DNA from: Bacteroidaceae bacterium
GTDB taxonomy: Bacteria > Bacteroidota > Bacteroidia > Bacteroidales > Bacteroidaceae
NCBI GenBank assembly: GCA_017961965.1
Contig: JAGCWG010000479.1
Span: forward strand, 1 to 7,505
Length of the DNA stretch: 7,505 bases
Direction of reading: 5' to 3'
Position numbers and translations under genes: made by a program. Within the stretch, counting starts at the first letter, position 1. Each line of letters starts with the position of its first letter. The notes beneath the pieces were generated by a model. The model was given only the letters and a program-made list of their open reading frames with translations, ran no database searches and was not told where the DNA came from. Below, piece after piece: positions 5,137-7,505 of the stretch.

Positions 5137-6981
5137 ATGATTCTAATATTCGGAGGAACAACGGAAGGACGCATCGCAGCAGAGACTCTTGATGATGCAG
5201 GCAAGCCATTCTACTACAGCACCAAGTCGGGGCGACAGGAGGTGGCAATGCGCCATGGCATACAGATTACGGGTGCCATGACGCAGGATGACATCGTGAC
5301 ATTCTGCAAGGAGCACGCAATTGTGTGTATGGTGGATGCCGCACATCCCTTTGCCGAAAACCTGCACAAGACGATAGCCGAAGCAGCACGTAAGACGAGC
5401 ATACCAGTCATACGACTTCTGCGACCTGCATCGGGAAGGATAAAGGATGCGACCTATTGCAAGACATACGACGAGGCAATAGCCGCCATGGAACAACAAG
5501 GTGTCAAGCGGCTCCTTGCACTCTCCGGTGCAAACACCATAAGCAAGCTGAAACCTTTCTGGCAACATCACGAGACATTCTTCCGCATCCTTCACAGACA
5601 GGAAAGTATTGACATAGCAGACAGGAACGGATTTTCTGAGAGTAACCTCCTTTTCTATAATGAGGACAACGAACTGCCATCCATAGAGGACGAGACAGCC
5701 ATGATGCAGAGCGTCCATGCCGATGCAATCATAACCAAGGACTCAGGAGAAAACGGAGGAATGCCTGCCAAGACGGAAGCTGCACATCGCTTAGGAATAA
5801 AGATATTCGTCATCGAACCACCTGTCTTGCCAGCCAGTTTCATCATAGTTACAGGCAAGTACACGTTACGAAGGGCTATCGAAGGGCTATCGAAGGATTT
5901 CTTCCCTCTCCGCACAGGAATAACGACGGGTGCTTGTGCCACGGCTGCAACGAAAGGCGCACTCCTTGCACTCCTCACAGGCGAGCCACAAGAGGAAGTG
6001 AGCTTTGCCCTCCCTGATGGCGAGATACTGACCATCCCCATAACAGAAACCATCCCTGGCGACGGCTATGCCGAATGTATAGTCACAAAGGATGCGGGAG
6101 ACGATCCCGACGTGACGAACGGATGCAGAGTTCATTCGCACGTAAGTCATGGCACACAAGGCATCCGCTTCATAGGTGGCAGCGGCGTGGGTACGGTCAC
6201 TCTTCCTGGGTTAGGTCTTGAGGTAGGCGGCCCTGCCATCAATAATACTCCACGACAGATGATGACAAACGAGATAAGGGCGTTGTCAGACAAAGACTAT
6301 GACGTGACAATAAGCGTGGAAGGTGGCGAGGAAATTGCGAAACGCACGTTCAACTCCAAGGTAGGTGTCGTGGGCGGCATAAGCATCATCGGCACTTCGG
6401 GCATAGTGTCACCACTCAGCAACGAGGCATTCATCGAGAGCCTCCGTCGTGAGCTACAGGTGGCAAAGGCAATAGGTACGACACACATCATCTTCGTGTC
6501 AGGAAAGAAGGCTGAGGAAGCGTTAAAAGCCCCCCATCCCACAAAGGGGACGGCTTTCCAGCACGATGAGAACAACACTCTCTTTTCTATTCTCGACAAA
6601 GAACGCTCTTTGCTTACTCCCCCTTCGGGGATTGGGGGGCCTCGCTTCATCCACTACGGCAATGCCATTGGTGAGGCTCTCAAAGCGGCATACGAACTGG
6701 GATTCCGCAAGGTGACACTTGGCATCATGATTGGTAAGGCGGTAAAAGTGGCAGAGGGAAACCTCGACACACATTCGCACAAGGTTACAATGAACAAGGA
6801 GTTCCTCAGACAACTTGCTGGCAAGGATGCCGACAAGATTGACGGAATAACGATGGCAAGGGAACTGTGGGACATCATGCCACAAGCGTTCTTCGACAAG
6901 ATTCACGACGAATGTTACCACCATTGCCGTAGTGTGTTCCCAGATGGCACACTCAACGTAAAAATAATCAAGAATGAATAG
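5137..6981 (+). CDS. cbiJ-cbiD: Fused cobalt-precorrin-6A reductase (CbiJ) and cobalt-precorrin-5B C1-methyltransferase (CbiD)
   Basis: This is a bifunctional corrin-ring enzyme of 614 residues. CbiJ (1-250) opens with the nucleotide-binding MILIFGGTTEGR, has DAAHPFAENLH (67-77) and the closing ITKDSGENGG-xxxK-xxAAxxLGI (199-220). It reduces cobalt-precorrin-6A with a nicotinamide cofactor. CbiD (about 258-614) opens LRTGITTGACATAA and has KDAGDDPDVT (318-327), GGISIIGTSGIV (413-424) and GKAVKVAEGNLDTHSH (to 548). It methylates C1 using S-adenosylmethionine. Residues 465-502, between EALK and RFIHYGN, are an in-frame insert encoded by an inverted pair of palindromic repeats. The junction holds an 11-bp tandem repeat. 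The start at 5137 is chosen because it gives the family's usual N-terminus and mirrors the leader geometry of the opposite gene; an ATG at 5086 would add 17 repeat-encoded residues. It overlaps cobI by 8 bases. Confidence 0.93.
   Translation: MILIFGGTTEGRIAAETLDDAGKPFYYSTKSGRQEVAMRHGIQITGAMTQDDIVTFCKEHAIVCMVDAAHPFAENLHKTIAEAARKTSIPVIRLLRPASGRIKDATYCKTYDEAIAAMEQQGVKRLLALSGANTISKLKPFWQHHETFFRILHRQESIDIADRNGFSESNLLFYNEDNELPSIEDETAMMQSVHADAIITKDSGENGGMPAKTEAAHRLGIKIFVIEPPVLPASFIIVTGKYTLRRAIEGLSKDFFPLRTGITTGACATAATKGALLALLTGEPQEEVSFALPDGEILTIPITETIPGDGYAECIVTKDAGDDPDVTNGCRVHSHVSHGTQGIRFIGGSGVGTVTLPGLGLEVGGPAINNTPRQMMTNEIRALSDKDYDVTISVEGGEEIAKRTFNSKVGVVGGISIIGTSGIVSPLSNEAFIESLRRELQVAKAIGTTHIIFVSGKKAEEALKAPHPTKGTAFQHDENNTLFSILDKERSLLTPPSGIGGPRFIHYGNAIGEALKAAYELGFRKVTLGIMIGKAVKVAEGNLDTHSHKVTMNKEFLRQLAGKDADKIDGITMARELWDIMPQAFFDKIHDECYHHCRSVFPDGTLNVKIIKNE
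5865..5896 (+). repeat. 11-bp tandem repeat at the CbiJ-CbiD junction
   Basis: GCTATCGAAGG occurs twice in tandem (5875-5885 and 5886-5896), preceded by the related GTTACGAAGG (5865-5874). It encodes LRRAIEGLSKD in the linker between the two domains. Because 11 is not a multiple of three, gain or loss of one copy would put CbiD out of frame with CbiJ. Confidence 0.7.
6528..6640 (+). repeat. Inverted pair of palindromic elements inserted in frame in cbiD
   Basis: The left arm (6529-6550) and the reverse complement of the right arm (6618-6640) agree at about 19 of 23 positions with one gap. They flank 67 bases that stay open in the CbiD frame. The right arm contains CCCTTCGGG, which can form a hairpin with a UUCG tetraloop. 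The insert adds about 38 residues (465-502) to CbiD. Confidence 0.7.
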
Positions 6982-7505
6982 TCATAACACCATACATTTC
7001 GTGTCGCTTGGCCCCGGAGGTGCTGACCACGTCACCCTCGGCAACGCAAGACAGATTGAAGCTGCCGACAAGGTCTATTGTTTCGGCTCAGGAGGCAAGT
7101 CACATTGCGCCGACACTCTCAGGATTCTCGGTCACGAGAGCAAAACAGAGGTCATCAACATCCCCATGGCAAATGACCGTACAGATGCAATGACCGCATA
7201 CGAGGCACTTGCACGCAAGATTACCATTGACTATCACGATGGCAAGCGCATAGCCGTGGCAACCGAAGGCGACACAGGGCTATTTGCCACCACACATTAT
7301 GTGATGGACATACTCACAAAGCACGGCATCTCATGCAGACAACATGCAGGTGTACCTGCCTTTATCGCCGCAGGAGCAATGGCTCGTCTTCATCTTGCCA
7401 AGCTTGACGAACGACTGCTCATAGTTCCCGGCACGATTACGGCAGACGAACTCGGCACTCTCGTTGAGAATGGCACGAACGTAGTCATCATGAAACCGTC
7501 GAAAG
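6974..7505 (+). CDS. cobI: Precorrin-2 / cobalt-factor II C20-methyltransferase, N-terminal part (cut by window edge)
   Basis: The ATG at 6974 overlaps the end of the cbiJD gene by 8 bases (ATGAATAG), which indicates translational coupling. The frame is open for 177 codons to the window edge. The protein has the tetrapyrrole methyltransferase glycine loop VSLGPGGADHVTL near the start, where GPGD is more usual. It then has VATEGDTGLFATTHYVMDIL, corresponding to the GDP-x-x-Y/F region with T for P, AGVPAFIAAGAMARLHLAKLD, and VPGTITADEL with VVIMKPSK. The GxP-S/A-F, PGT and V-x-MK signs point to CobI/CbiL, which transfers a methyl group from S-adenosylmethionine to C20. As CbiD and CbiJ work in the cobalt-early route, the substrate is probably cobalt-factor II (cbiL in that nomenclature). 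Other tetrapyrrole methyltransferases are less likely. Confidence 0.83.
   Translation, partial: MNSHNTIHFVSLGPGGADHVTLGNARQIEAADKVYCFGSGGKSHCADTLRILGHESKTEVINIPMANDRTDAMTAYEALARKITIDYHDGKRIAVATEGDTGLFATTHYVMDILTKHGISCRQHAGVPAFIAAGAMARLHLAKLDERLLIVPGTITADELGTLVENGTNVVIMKPSK

Overview
The window looks like a chromosomal cobalamin (vitamin B12) biosynthesis locus from a Bacteroidota species, most likely Prevotella or a relative. The supporting signs are Bacteroidota-type promoters (TTG, about 20 bases, TAnnTTTG), A/T-rich leaders without Shine-Dalgarno sites, a fused CbiJ-CbiD protein, and short G/C-rich palindromic repeats of a type I remember from Prevotella genomes. The genus is inference from memory; no database was searched.

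Layout from left to right. At 1-170 (minus) is the start of cbiB, cut by the window edge. At 359-883 (minus) is a small secreted outer-membrane beta-barrel protein with its own promoter, leader and strong terminator. From 884 to 1757 there is no convincing gene; this stretch holds that promoter, an inverted repeat, three tandem 11-bp repeats, and a clear minus-strand terminator that may end the cob transcript or a small RNA. From 1758 to 4915 is a minus-strand operon, read right to left: a degenerate FHA-domain protein, cobQ (cobyric acid synthase), then cobD (L-threonine-O-3-phosphate decarboxylase). From 5137 rightward is a plus-strand operon: a cbiJ-cbiD fusion, then cobI/cbiL, cut by the right edge.

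How the genes fit together: CobI/CbiL, CbiD and CbiJ modify the corrin ring. CobQ amidates it to cobyric acid. CobD makes (R)-1-amino-2-propanol phosphate, and CbiB joins that to cobyric acid. CbiD and CbiJ point to the cobalt-early (anaerobic) route. I see no cobalamin riboswitch.

The most unusual part is the control region and the repeats. The two divergent operons start from a mirror-image promoter pair sharing a central CAATTG. Both transcripts then carry the same 42-nt leader, identical at every base, ending 4-5 nt before each start codon. Related G/C-rich palindromic elements lie before cobD, at the end of cobQ (supplying its last residues and stop), in frame inside cobQ at the domain linker, and as an inverted pair in frame inside the CbiD domain. 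Thus nearly every gene and junction of the cob cluster carries such an element, while the beta-barrel gene has none.
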